This document shows, in pieces, positions 1 through 13,800 of a DNA stretch of 64,000 bases (positions within the stretch are counted from its first letter, which is position 1; every line of letters begins with the position of its first letter). The stretch is from Amblyomma americanum (taxonomy: Eukaryota; Arthropoda; Arachnida; Ixodida; Ixodidae), in assembly GCF_052857255.1 (NCBI RefSeq), contig NC_135505.1, forward strand, positions 141,024,343-141,088,342, written 5' to 3'. The position numbers and the translations under genes were made by a program. Under the pieces are notes generated by a model that was given only the letters and a program-made list of their open reading frames with translations, searched no databases and was not told the DNA's origin.

Positions 1-1769
1 CAGAAATTCCTTTTATTGACGCATGTGTAGCTTCTGTATTTTTGTATTTGAATGCTGGATCCATTCAATACTGCAAAATAGTCATATTCATGCCACATGT
101 GTACAAAAAAAAAGTTCTCTAATTTCCTAATTCCACAAGCCTTAATTAAAGACATTAATGTGGTAACAAAAGATCTATTTTTAAAGTTCTTTATTTATAT
201 CATACTCTTAGGCTCATCAGAGGCTCTTAAAGGAAACGGCAAATTGGTGCACAAAAAATAAATGAATATACAAGTGCAGGCATAGGAACTTAAAAAGCAA
301 ATTGAGGAAAGACATGCATTAAAAAATATGCATTAAAATCCAAGTGGCCAAACAAAAAAGTAGGTTATTCATACCAAAGAAAGCTGTGAAGTTCTTCATA
401 TGCTAAAGCAAAGCTCTGATACACATACACCTTTGTGTCTCACTGCATTTATTACCTGCTAAGTGGGCACGGAGGCAGCATTCACCTTTATGTAAAGGCA
501 CGATAAGGATTCAACTAGTATTATGAGAAGAGGAAAGCCATTATCATCTGTTCAAACATGCAAGTCAAATCTAGTTAGCAGTGGTGCTGAAAACAGAAAT
601 ACGGAAGCGTGTGCTGTCTTCTAGTACGTAGACTCGCAGTGATAATCTTCAGTCTCGGCTCTTATCACTGTGGACGGAGCCTAGTTCAGTTGGCCAACGG
701 TGATAACTCTATCCCAGTTCTCGTTTGCAAGGATCGTGTGTGAAGCATATCTTTGGAGAGCAGCTTTATATCCGAGGCAGGGGAGATAATGAATCCCTTC
801 CGACCACTGTTCTGCACTCTCCGCAGTGCTTTGTTGTGAGGGCGCTTCAGTTTTTATCCTTGCAGTTTCTTTCTGACAGCCAGAGAAAAAAAAAGGTGCT
901 TTTTATTGCATGTGGTTATGCAGAAAGTGGCACCATTTGGTAAAACTTGAGCTATATCAGTTCTGTGGTTATGTCTGGTTATGTCAGGTATCCGCCTTTC
1001 CGCCCGCTGTGTGCACCCACTGTTGGTTAAAATCTATGAAAAAGGTGTGCTGGTGGAACCGATAAAGGCATACGTGCCTTAAAAGGACAATGAGGCAATA
1101 GAAGTTGTCCTTGGTATCCTCAGTTGACTTCAGATGTACTGCTCAGTATTGAGTTTGTGTCCATCGCATTTTCTGTTCTTCTTCGTATAAGTTACTTTGT
1201 TGTTTTTCTCTTTCCATTTTCTTAATCTCATACTCGCAAGACCAGTAAAAACCTGGAATGCTTCACTTTAGGTTGAGTTCTAAATATGAATTGAACCTGA
1301 GTGACACCCCGGGTGTTCTTGTGTTATTGATATCGTAGTACATCAGAACCAGAAACTCCCGCATTCTGGAGAATGTTGCCTAGGTAGGCTTGAACCTTAG
1401 AATTATTTCATTACTACAGCTGGCACCGTTTACGTCAGTGTAACCTCAGGTTGCAGTAACCTAAGATTCTAGACTGTTGAACTAGTGAATGTTGCATTCG
1501 AAGTACACACAGAACACGGAATAGAAAAAAAAGCATCACAAGCTCTGTGATCTTTTTTTCTCCGTCCGTCCTCATCTTTGTGTGCTTGTTTATGGTCTAA
1601 TGCAGTTACATGAACTGTGTGAGGTGTTTGCTTCAACATGCTCTGCTGGCCTGACGTTTCTTGAGGGCGTCAAGAGATGGATAGTACTTGCCGATCACAG
1701 GCTTTCACATTCAGACGTCTGTGTCTTCTAGCTTTATTTTTAATTTTGTGCAATACTTTGTGTGCGCAG
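1..1769. other. non-coding, presumed FBXO3 intron 1
   Basis: I see no convincing exon here. FBXO3 needs an upstream exon encoding the start of its F-box, but no open frame in this stretch resembles that sequence, so the first exon is probably left of the window. The stretch is AT-rich with short A and T runs and ends in a good acceptor, tgtgcgcag at 1761-1769. Confidence 0.5.
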
Positions 1770-1859
1770 GTGTAGCCGTGTGAGCCGGCGGCTACGGGAC
1801 GTCTGTGCCCACGACCCCCACTGGCGTGGCATGTGCTGGAAGTACTGGCTCGAGACAGA
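1770..1859 (+). CDS. FBXO3: FBXO3 exon: end of F-box
   Basis: Acceptor cag at 1767-1769, donor gtaagg from 1860. The first base completes a codon from the missing upstream exon, then reads CSRVSRRLRDVCAHDPHWRG..., matching the C-terminal half of the FBXO3 F-box. Confidence 0.88.
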
Positions 1860-4800
1860 GTAAGGACCCCCCCCACCAGCTGTCTTCTCGGTATTGAGTC
1901 AGATTAATACGTTCACTACGTCGTACGTCGCTGGTGGGTCACATTGTGTATTCCAGCTGTGCGACACGAATTCTGAGCCGTGGAGTGATGAAGCCATGGG
2001 ATGGCTCAGATTTTTCAAGGGCCCTGCAAAAAGTACACATGCCAGCTCACCACTGCCATCTGTTGCTGGTTCCTAGAAGTTGGCATTTCTGGGGGCTCAC
2101 TGGTGGGTCGCATTGCACCAAGGAAAATTTAAGGGTATCCCCTTGGTAGGCTGTAATGCACAAGGATTAGGGCTTTGAAAATTGCTGCCGCAGTGAACGT
2201 GTCAAGTGCATCTTACTTGAGGTTATTGCCACCATTCTGTTCATCAGAAGCACCAGGCCTGTGGCCACATATGTGTGTATAGTTTGTTGAGAACAAGAAA
2301 TGGTAGTCACCTCTGTGCTGGACTTATTTCTCAATGACTTATGATGATGTGTTAACCATGTGTAACCGGTAATGTATTACAGTACGGAAGCAGGTGAGTG
2401 AGTAAACTGGATTTTATCACATATTAATGCAAAAGAAATGTCTTATAGCAAAGGGTGAATCCATATGTATGCATGCGAATTTGTAATGACACTAGATGCA
2501 AAATATCCAAGCCTTGTAATTATTGCCACATGAAGGTGGAACCTCACATCATTTCTTCTTGGCCGCACCTATGTCAGTAATTTAATTCATCCTGGCATTA
2601 AAATAATGCACGCCTACTATATGGCTACAAAAAAAAAAGGTTAAGCTTACTGCTTTTGTAATTCACAAGAGTTGATAAAAAAATTTGCCTTGCTATTGGG
2701 TTTTTAATGATGCAGAGTTCAGACCAGTGTTGCTGAATCGTGGGAAATTTCCCATATCGTGGGAAAATCAAGCCACTGAGGGAAAAAGGGAATTTTTTTT
2801 CATAACCCATTGAAAACATGGGAAATTTTGGTTTCGCTAAAGACCAGTGTTCTAAATGTGCTTTCTTGGAAAATGTGCAGAGATGAAGGGCAAATGCTGT
2901 TATCATGGCGGCCTAATTAGAGTCGCGAGAAGAAATTTGTCTTGATGTTTCCCTTTAATTTGCTGCCCAGGCTTTGATAAAGAGCCTTGGCCCTTTCAGG
3001 TTCATTCAAGCTTCGAGTGCTGCGTCCTTGGATTTCTTCCAGCTGTAGTGGCAGTGACCCTCCCATTAATTGCTTCCAATCACTCACAGCTCTTTAGTCA
3101 CACAATCCCCTATGTATGCATTTTTTTGTAAAGGAAATCCCGAAAATTTCTGCGTTCTATACAGGAGAGGCTAGAAAGGAAATGGAAGTAGCCGAGCTGC
3201 TCCCCGTGCCAATGCAAAAACTAATAAAAACGAAGTGGTGATTGACTATGATGTGATCAAGAACAATCCAGCCCTGATTTTCATTATTAATGGGCTTTGT
3301 ATTTATTTTATTTCACTAATTCTTATATTTATTACCTTGGCTGTATTCACCCTAAAATTATTATGTTGTGAAAAAAAATATATTTGTAGGAAGAAATGGG
3401 AAATTTTTGCTGGCAACTGGGAAAAACCAACTGGCCAATGCGGCAACACTGGTTCAGACCCAGGACAATGACCGTAATGGAGCAGTTGCCCTGCCAGTTG
3501 AATAAACCAGGACAGCTGTCAGACAGCAGGGTGTGGCCGGATGGGTGAACAACTTGAAACGGGAAGAATGCTTCCATAACTATGTTCTCCATAACACATT
3601 AGTCTAATTTCATTGTTGCGCACTCTCTCATAACTCCCGTGACAGGCTCCCCGAGGGGGCAACCTGGCGGTCGCACTTCCAGGCGCTGTACCGAGACCTG
3701 AGCCGCTATGTGCACTGCTACGCAGCCATGAAGCTCGCCTGGCACAAGATCAAGGCCTTCATGCACCAACACTGCCCCGTCATCGCACAGTCCATCATGG
3801 GTACTCACAGTCCTGTCCATTCCTCTATTGAACTCGGAATTGTGCAAATAACACAGAATTCAGTGCCCCTCAAAGCTAAGCTGCCTTACAAGAATACACA
3901 AGGCAAGACAACCGACTGCAGCTTGATTTTGAGAACATGCATACAGAGTGCAAAGGTCATGGGTTAGGTACCTAGATTTTAGGTCTCAGGACCTAAATGT
4001 TGCTTTTTCTCCCACTTTCTCTATTTAGCTGCAGTTAGAGCTACTAACTACTAACTAATTCTGCACACCTCTTCAACACCGCAATCCGTTTGTGCCTTCT
4101 TTAGTAGCCAGTGAGCGTTGGCCTCTGTTGAGTTATGCATTGTGAAGACCCTTGTTTCTTTCGCTGTGCTCATATTACTTGCATAGTGACCGTTTCAGAA
4201 GTGCTAGTTCTATTGCTGTTGGCAACGTCAAGACCTTGTTTCAGTGGATCACTTGCTTCTGACTTCGATTACTCTGAGTGTAGCCTCTCTGGCATGATAG
4301 TATGTGGTCTCGTGGGATGTTGGATCCCAGAATGACGAAGACTTTTACAGCATCAACGCTAGGCCATACATTTCTGCACATAACTGCAAAGGCAGGAGAG
4401 AGGACAGCTACCACTACAGCTCCTTTGATAGTGAACTATCACTGAAGCTTTTCTTGAGAGTGCAGGGTATCATATTAGCATTTTATTTTTTTCCTGCAAT
4501 AAATTCAAATAAACATTTCTGTTAAATTGGCCTGAATATGTTTTCTTCAGGACGTAGGCAGTACTGTCTAATCACTGCTTTTCATCCGGAGCTTGTATCA
4601 TGCCAATATGGGGCCCTTTTTCAGTGAGGACCTTAAAACTGACCCCTTTACTTGCATTGCATAACTTGCAGGAATCAGTAGAAATTATGGAACAGTAGAT
4701 TAAAAAAAAAAGTCACTAACCAAGTCAAAAAACGAAGAAAGACGTTTCAGAGCCCGTACGGGTCTCTTGGTCACAATGAGGCAGACTAGACCAGCAGGTG

Positions 4801-7800
4801 AAAATTTAAAGGCGAAGTTTGTGACGTAATAGCTGTGTGTAGATTAGTGACATGCTTTCTGCTCTGTGGTTAATGGCCCCGACGTTGATTGGATGAAGGA
4901 TGATTCAAAGAGAAGTTGTGTTGTTTGATTTCGTTCTTTGGCTAAAATTGCCACATGTTGTCCCAGTCAATCTGAGGTCCTCATTTTTGACATCACAGTG
5001 GTGTTCTTTGAGTCATAGTGTGAATCATCGCGTGAACGTTTCGTGACTTGGTCCGTGACTATAAACTTTTTTTCCCTTCTATGCCTGACGAGACGAATTT
5101 TGTCGAATCCTTGACAACAATAGAGTCAGTGTGCACATTATGTAGAGCGGCCCTCTTATGGAATGATTACTGTTTGCCACCTTGAAAAGACTCAAAGTTA
5201 TTTATTTTTTCTCTGAATCTTGTAGTGGTGCCAAACCCAGCACCTGTCAGTTAGGTTCCCTGAATTTGCACATTCCCTCTAATGTTATATTTTTGAACGA
5301 ATCAGTCAAAACAATAGGTAATATAGGTATTTTCTGCTAACACAATATGTGGGGTGGCCCTCTTGTACTACTACTTGCGAGTAACACTGATGACAAACTC
5401 TTTCCGTGTAATGCAGCTGGCACCACAGAAGAGCAGCTAGATGCTGCCGAACGTAAATTGGGCGTTCGCTTTCCCGAGGACCTGCGCTGCTGTTACCGAA
5501 TCCACAATGGCCAGCGGCTAGCTTCACCTGGGTGAGGCTTATTTATGATGCTTTGACTGTAGGAACTAAGATGGGAAACGCTGATTGCAGATTTACTTTG
5601 AAGCTTTGTTAAGCATTCTATCCATACAGAAACAAAAAGTAAATGAAAAGCATTGTGTGCGATCTCCTTTTTTTTTTTTAATTATTGATCCTTAACAGTT
5701 CACTCATTCGTGCTCATTGATTTACCTATTGTTCACTGTGTTCATTAGTTTCAGGTTGTCAGCTCATTCCTCGCCATAGTTTTCTGGATTCTTTCTTTTG
5801 TGTTTTCTGGCTTGAAAGGGATTAAAAAGCTTTTCTCTCTGTGTTATTTCTTTCTTGCAGGCTTATGGGTAGCATGAGCATCCCAACGCACTACCGGTCG
5901 GAGTCGCTCCTGGACCTGGAGACGGCCATCGCAGGATTGCAGGTCAGAGCGTGAGCATTTAATAGAATTCAGCAACTAACATTTGCAAGTGCACAGGACT
6001 CTTGTTAGCCCGAGTGTGCTTAACATAGTCACTGTGGCTGTGATTTGTGGAGCTCTAATACCTGGGCTTCGTGGCCCCGCCAGTGGGCCACCTTTAAGTT
6101 TCCTTGGGTGCAGTGAGCAACTGGCAAAACCATCTCTTAACCACCTACAGATAGCAATAGCAACTTTGCGCGTGTGCTTTCCGTGGGCGTTTTTTAACTT
6201 ACTGAGCTCTCCCGCAACTTCATTGCATGACTCAGCATTCATAGCTGCTTACATACGGGACATGACACACCAGTGACCCATGACACACTTTCTTTTTATC
6301 AGCGCACAAGCGGCTTTGAAAAAGTGCTGAGGAACCCCACATGTCTTGCCTTTCACCTTTTTCTGAGATCATGCATTCCAAGAGGAGCACGCGTGCAGAC
6401 TAATGCTAACTGATGCGCTGGTCCTATGAACATCAAGCCCATTAAAAATACTCGTGCTAGGTCGAACTCTGCAAAATTCAAACTAATATTGGGTTTTCTT
6501 CTATCTCGAGATATCAAGAGTGGCAGGGTTTGCTTTTTGGAGCGAAATGAATGGGAAAGCTTTTGCACTTAAGCATCGTTCTACTGCTTACGGTTGTATG
6601 ATCGTTTGATTAAAGGTGGCATTCTACAAGTTTTGAGGAGCAACTTTAAACCAGAGTAGCGAAAGTCCTGTCCTTTGTGATACATGTTTCAGTGTGGGCC
6701 CAATAGATGGCAGCACAAGTCTAGCCTGCTGGTTGGAACTTTTCCGCGGTTGGGTCAATGCATGGGGGTAGCAATTTAATAGCTCCAAACGCCCATGGGG
6801 TGTCTGAAACTACCATGGAAAACTAGCATGAAGCCATGTAACAAATGACTGAGATCTGTTAGTTGATTGCGCCAAGTTAGGCATGTGAAGCAATTAAAAA
6901 TTGTGCTCTGAAGACTTCCAAGGTTGTGGAGCACCCGTGATATGGAACATGGCCTAGTCTAGAAAGTACTTCTTTGAGTACTCAGAAGTGAAGTTGGTTC
7001 CAGTTGCGGACCACTTAGATTTGAAACGTCCAGCAAAGATCGAAGTATAGAAAGGATTTTGGAATGGTTGCAAACAAAACAAGGTCTGATTCAAACAAGG
7101 ATGAAAGAGCACGCACTCGCCTGGACGTGTGTGGGTTCTTCCATCCCTGTAATAAGTTCTCGCATTCTTTGCAGCCATCTTAAAAGGCTGTCGAAGCTTT
7201 GGTCTTTGCTTCCATTCTCATATCAGCTCTCAGAAGTGATGATGATGAATTTTTATGGCGCAAGGGCAGCTTTGGCCACAGAGTGCACAAGGTAGTGTTT
7301 CATTGCACGAGCTGGGGTCAGAGACCCATCTCCCAAGCTTTTCACCCTAAAGATGCCGAACGCCAGGCAGGGGAAAGCTTGTACCCATTGTATCACAGGT
7401 GGGTACCCGGCGGCACTGGGGATCGAACCCCGCATCTCCCGCATGCGAGGCGGATGCTCAGACCACTAGGCCACCGCAGCGGTGGCTTTCAGAAGTAACG
7501 GCTGCGTGACTACAGCTGACCTGTCTTTCCTGTTGGATCATGTCGGCTGAAACTGCACTTGCCTTCGTATCAGCAGTTGTGTTCCAAAAGAGAATATGCA
7601 TTACAAAGCTTGTAAATACTTGCAGTTTTTATTCAAGGTTCCAAAAGCAGAATCAGGCAGCTCGGCTTGATTTAAACGTGATGAGAGCTTACATGCATTT
7701 AAGCTAGCTGCCATGTTTGCTGTATTTTGGAACAAGAGAACGTGCCACACATTTGGATATGTCCACTTAGTGAAGACTTCCAGAATACCGGCCCCGTATG

Positions 7801-10800
7801 CAGTGGCTTGACCCTGGAGTTATTATGGTAAATGAACGCACTACCATTTGTTGTGTTAGCAGTGGTGTTTTTATTTATTCCCCGAGTGCATCCATCAATT
7901 GCATCGGCTGTTTGTCCTTTGTCTTCTTCATTTCTTTTTTTTGCCGTGAAGACAGCAGGAAGGTGTCGTTCAGTGACTTGGCTTTATTGTGGTGAGACCC
8001 CTTCGTGACGCAGAGAGTGACCTTTTGCCTCTGCACAGAGCCGGGATGGCCTGCAGGGCTGCATGCCGCTGACCTTCTGTCTGCACTCGGGCCTGACCCA
8101 GTTCATCGCGCTGCGCGACTCAGACGGCCATGCACCCGGCTCCGTCTTCTACCCGTCACAGGACCTCACCCAGGGGGCCAGGGGACACCCCCTGGATGCC
8201 TTCATCACGGGTGAGATGGCGCTGGCAGACTCCTTAACCATAACATTTGTGAAGCTGATACGTTCACCCATGACCCCGGGCATTCTATTCTACTGTCGAT
8301 TAGAACCCTAAGATGAAAAATCCAATACCACTTTCTCCTTTCTTGCAGTAAAATTCTTTTCAGCCAGTCGGTTTTTAATTAAGGAAATCATAAATCCAAA
8401 ATTTAAACGTACACTGAGGGAAACTATCGAATTTTTTTCCTACTAAAAATCGACTGTATATTGCTTTTGCTGGGTATGTTGATGTTTGCCTGGTAGCAGA
8501 AGACACATCTGGTGCTGAGAAGATTGCATTCAAAAGGGTTCCTACCCCTCACCTCTAACTTGTGGCATCTACACTGAGATGGACTCCGTGATCAATGTGT
8601 GGAAGTCAATGGCAGTGTATCCTGGCCTCTGGGATCCATGCAACAAAAAACAGATTGACGCACCGCAGCTTACTTGCGAAATTGGCCGGTGATGGTGATA
8701 CCTGCAATTCACTCTTGGTTATTTCTAGTGTATAAAAGCTCCTTTTCAGTAAAAGTAGTGTCTTTGTGATTAGGACCCCAGTCAGAAAATACGAGAGCCG
8801 GTCCCAAAACAACAAAATTTTTTGTTCTATCTTTACGACAGCTTTTTCTGTAGTATTGCAACGGTGTGTTTTTGCAACAGAACTGCCTTTGTCGTTTGGA
8901 GAGGAGGCTGCTCAGTACTACAGAAAGTCCCGTTGTTACTACTAGAATTTCTGTTGTCAGGTCCCAAAATACTATAGGAAAATCTGTCGTGACAACAGAA
9001 AGTTTTCTGTTGTGTTCTTCGATAAGGATGTGGTAATCTATCAATACAGGCCAAATTCAGTTCATCCTCGGTCCCCTTCAAGTCATTCTATTGTAATAGT
9101 TTAACCCTTGGACATTCAATTTTATTACATACGTCTCACATGCATGCAATGGTAAAATAGCACTCAGAATGAAGCTATAAATTCAGTGGCATCACTTTCA
9201 AGTAGGGGTGTGCGAATATTGAAATTTTCTAATATGGGTCGTATAAGAATATAAAGAAAAAATGGCTTCGAATATCGAATATCTGGTCAGCACAAAAAAT
9301 TAATTCAGAAAAGATAAACAATTCAGAAAGATGAACAAGCAAACATTGGGGCTCATTTTTTTTTTTTTCAAAATAGTGTATGGCCTTTGCAAGTGAAATA
9401 AACAAAACTAGACTGCCTGAGCACCGTATAATAAAAAAACATGATGTGCGCAGAAATGTATACTACTTAATTGAACAGTATCCAACCTGTAATGTGGTCA
9501 GGCAAAATTAAATCCGTAACATGACAAGACTGGAAACAAAAATAACATGATGGCTAATAAAACCTCATTAATTTGGAGTTCAAAGAACTGACAGAAATGC
9601 CCGGCTTATTCGAAAGTTGGTTTATAAAATGCCCCGCGGCCCTGAAAAAAAAAGACTACCTAAAATGCGGTAGTCATATGAGGCGGCTCTATCGTGCAAA
9701 CACGTGTAATCCCGAGACGAGCACAGAGTTTCGGCGTGCTGGAAGACATCGCAAACATAAGCGAGGTGGGAACGCACATTGACGTCGGAATGGCAAGACT
9801 GCTTCTAAAAAAATTTTTTTTAAATGGCCAGCGACGTGTCAGTCAGCGTCTGAAAGCGGCACGGTACTGAGATTGGACTACTGGCGAATGCGCGGGCCGA
9901 CATTTGTCATTGCCACGGGCGAGTGGCGAAACTCAGAAACCGAAACTATGCGGCCAGGTTATTGTTTTGACCTAATGACAGGGGCCCTCCGAACATTGTC
10001 ACGCCTGCCGTTACGCCCACTTAAGAGGGGCATGGGTTACAGTGCACCATGCAATAGGCGGGATTTTTACAGGATCGCTTGCCCTGCTGTGACACCTCGA
10101 CTCGCCCCTTCGGGAGACTCACGCGAAATTCCGCAAGTAGGCTTTCCCGCATAGCGTAGTTGACCAAAACAAGGTGGCGGTGGTCACGCTCAGAGATTTA
10201 AGGTGACAGAACGAATGCCATGGGTGTGGGCATTAATTAGATAACATAAAACAGAAGGATAAAAAATAAACGCGCTTTCGCGTTGCAATTGTTAAAAGCG
10301 GGTCGTCCCCCATCTTGTTCGCAGCACGTGTGGTATGTGGGAAAGCCCACTTGCGGAATTGCGCACAAGGTCAAGCCTAGCGCATCGGAATGCGATCGGT
10401 CCACGCGATAAACGATGGAGAAGGAAGAGAACAGGACATTTATATTGTTTTCCTGGAACTTTAAACTCTATATTCAGATAATTTGCCCAGGTATTGTGCT
10501 TTTGCCACAATCAAATTTACAAAAGTTGGCGCGGTATACGATTGCTGCCAAGTGTTCGGGAATTTTCGAATATTCGAAAATTCACGAATATCATTTCTCG
10601 AATACGAATATGAAATGAACATGAAACATATTCGATTCGTATTCGAAATTTCGAATATTCGCACACCCCTACTTTCAAGCCATTTTTACCACTGGTTTTG
10701 TAGAAAAACGTGGGGCACATTTGTACCGCTCAAGCATTTTGACAGCTCTGTGGCATTATTTGCATCTCGGTGCATTGCAGCTCGGACGTTCCAGGAGTGG

Positions 10801-13800
10801 TTCTCCGGTTACGCCGACATGCTGGAGAACAAGGAGTTTGTTGTGATCGACAGCCAGCCGTTCAGGTATTTGCTTGTCATGATTGCTTGTAAACCACCCA
10901 GATATCCTTCAAAGAATGTGGCCACTTCCTTGCTCGTGCAGTTCTGTGTGAGAATCGGCACATTTCTTGCAGGCGGTCGCCTGTCGCCTGTACACTGTCG
11001 CCACTGTATCACTGTCGCCTATACACTGCCTCTGTTCCTCTTTAATGATATAATAGTCCAAATCTTTGGTTTCGTGTTTTTGTCTGGTGGGTAAGAACTT
11101 AATACAGTCCAACCTCGTTATAGCGAGTACTGATACAGTGAATCATCAAATAAAATAAACTAAAAGTAAAGTTTGGTTTGTTGGTGCTTTATTTCAGTGA
11201 GAGTTCAATTTCTATAATGAAATGGAAAATGCAAGACGCAGCTTATAGCGAAACCGGTTTTTTCTATTCGAGTGTTTTGAATCTGGTAAACAAGTAGAGA
11301 AAATCATCAATGAAACGCCATTTTTGTGTTTGCGTTGCCTGCTCCAGAAAATTGTTTGAATCTCCCGCGTTGTTTGCATGCTGGCGCCATCTGCGGGCAA
11401 CAAAAGAAATCGCCGCCGCCAGCCGACCCACATGTGATTGGACCGTTGTTCCGTCCAACGTTACTAGATAGGGTCAGTTTTAAAACTCCCCTATCTCCCC
11501 ATGCATCGGCGGCGTCTCCATTCCTGCACCTGTCGCCAGGTGGCGGAGCCGTCTCATCCGGCTCCAGCTGACTGCCGCAACTGCCGTTCACAGCCGTGCA
11601 CGGCGGTTCGTTGGTATTGGGCTGCTGAAGCACGGCGGTTCGTTGGTATCGGGCTGCTGAAGCGCGCTTACCTTTTAGAGTCACAGAATTAAGCATTTTA
11701 TTTTGCAGGCTCTAAGTCCTGGTTGTGCCGCTTGCCATAAATAGCATATTTATAATTCTGCACGCCATTGCAGCCTGGAAGAAAAAAAGAGGCGGAGATC
11801 CTTCATACATACGCATAGCACGCGCCGCCCGATGCAGCTATACACTTTCATCATCTGTGCCTTGTTGAAGAAATATGTGGCTGGAATGCATTCATTGTTA
11901 CTCATGCTAAAAAAGCACACAATACTTTTTTTCGTATTCAAATTTTGTTGATCTCAACTAGCTTCCATTTAAGCGAGAATGCCTCTAAATCAACTTTGCC
12001 TTCTTCCTTGCTTCCTTTACTTGCACAGTCTGGTCCTTTTGCTGCCTCAGAAACTTTGCATAAAAATGCATGCGTGTAACTAGATAAAACTTTATAATTC
12101 GGGCGCAAAGCTCTTCTGAGTGCGTGGAGCAGCCTACACAGACGAGAGGCTTTTTCGAAAGTTCCTGCACCATACTCCAAAACAAGTCACCAAACACTTT
12201 GTTGTCCTGTGTTTTCTGTTCAGTGACAGATTCAATGGCATTAAGCATTTGTAAAAGGGCGCTAGATGGGTGGTTTAAAGCACCGGGTACGAAAGACCTC
12301 ATCTCTGTGAGAATAGCTGTTGGTGGGGCATGACTGGCAGCAGTGATGGTTTCGAGGCAGTCCTCGCAGCCTGAAAACCTGCTGACTTTCTTTACAACAT
12401 AGCCTCCAAAATAGTGAAGAACAGCTTCAAATGGAGTGGCACGATTGTAGTCATACTGGTTTGGATCCGACGTTGAAGACTCCTTGAAGTGAATTTTGTG
12501 AAGCATCTGTCTGAGTTTTTCCTCTCTGGCTTGTTTTCTTGAAAGAGCAGCTAGCTTCTTGCCACTGAGGCTCTCTTCAACTGTCACCAACACCGGATTT
12601 GCATCGCCAGAGCAGTTTCTTTTGCTATTTTTAAAGGCGTGTAGAGGCAAAGCAGCCTGAATATCTGGCTGAAGTGCATCACGGTTGGGCGGTCCTAGTC
12701 TCCGCCAAAGCTCCGTACCACACCAAGAAAGCGCTATAGGTAAAAAGATAAAAAAAATGTTTGCGTCTGCGGCAAAGGAAGTGACCTGTAAGAGTAAAAG
12801 CAACATATATGGATACTTACTTCCAAGGGATCCTGATTAAGCTTTGCAGTCAGGACGTATAGGACATTCTTGTCATGCAACAGAGAAATTATATCTAGAA
12901 CAGACATGAAGGTCACGCGGAGAGACTCTGTTGTCATCTGAGAGGCAGAAAGCCTCGTGTTTTGCTGGAGGCCGTTTTTTTTTTTTCGGTTGTATTCAGC
13001 AATTCGAGGAAATCTTGAATGACCTACAGCACTGCACAAAAGAGATGCACACAATTATGTATTATTTTGTTGCCTTCAGTAAACAGCAATTGCTTGAATA
13101 CACAAAAAAGTTAATTTTACTTTGATCTGGCAAGAGTTCTTCTTGGTTCCCTCAACTGGAAATTTGGCATTCAGCACATCGAAGAAATCATTCATGCGCA
13201 ATGTGAATCTTTCTGTGCCCTCTGTGTTTTCAAAGCCTGGTGTACGTTGCTCCCTATAAAACTTTAATCCTATCCCAACACTTCTGCTGAACAGCTGAAA
13301 AAAAATATGCATGTTAAATACAGAAAGAAATGCAAAGAACATGCACGTTCAAACTTGATTAACAGTTGCAAATGCTTAAAATATGCAAAGACAGCCAAAA
13401 TGAACAAAAAGCACTGGAGCTTATGAATGCACCTGAGTTGCCAGCCGGACATTCATTTTTTCCAGCCTTCCAGGTTTGCATGTGAAGCTGTAAGTTTTGG
13501 GACGACTTTTAGGTGTGCCTTCTTTTTTGTGTCGAAGAGATGCTGAAAATCCTTGAAATTAGTGCAGTCAGAGCCAGTCTGCAATAAAGAACAAGGTAAC
13601 AGTTATATCATATTGAATCAGAAAGAATTTAAGGTGCTTATTACCTTCGCATACGTGTGAGTGAGATGATGTCGCACACATTTTATGATATGTGGTGCAT
13701 CACACGTGAAGTGCAGGAAGCGTCCATCTTCAAGTGAAGGATGTGGAACTTCCCTGATATTCCTACATGTGTCCGCATAGAACGATTGTTCTCCGCACCA

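Noticed and set aside
10483..11094. 203-residue open frame on the plus strand
   Set aside because: It runs from the end of the hAT element through the FBXO3 exon at 10781-10865 into the intron; only the exon part is coding.
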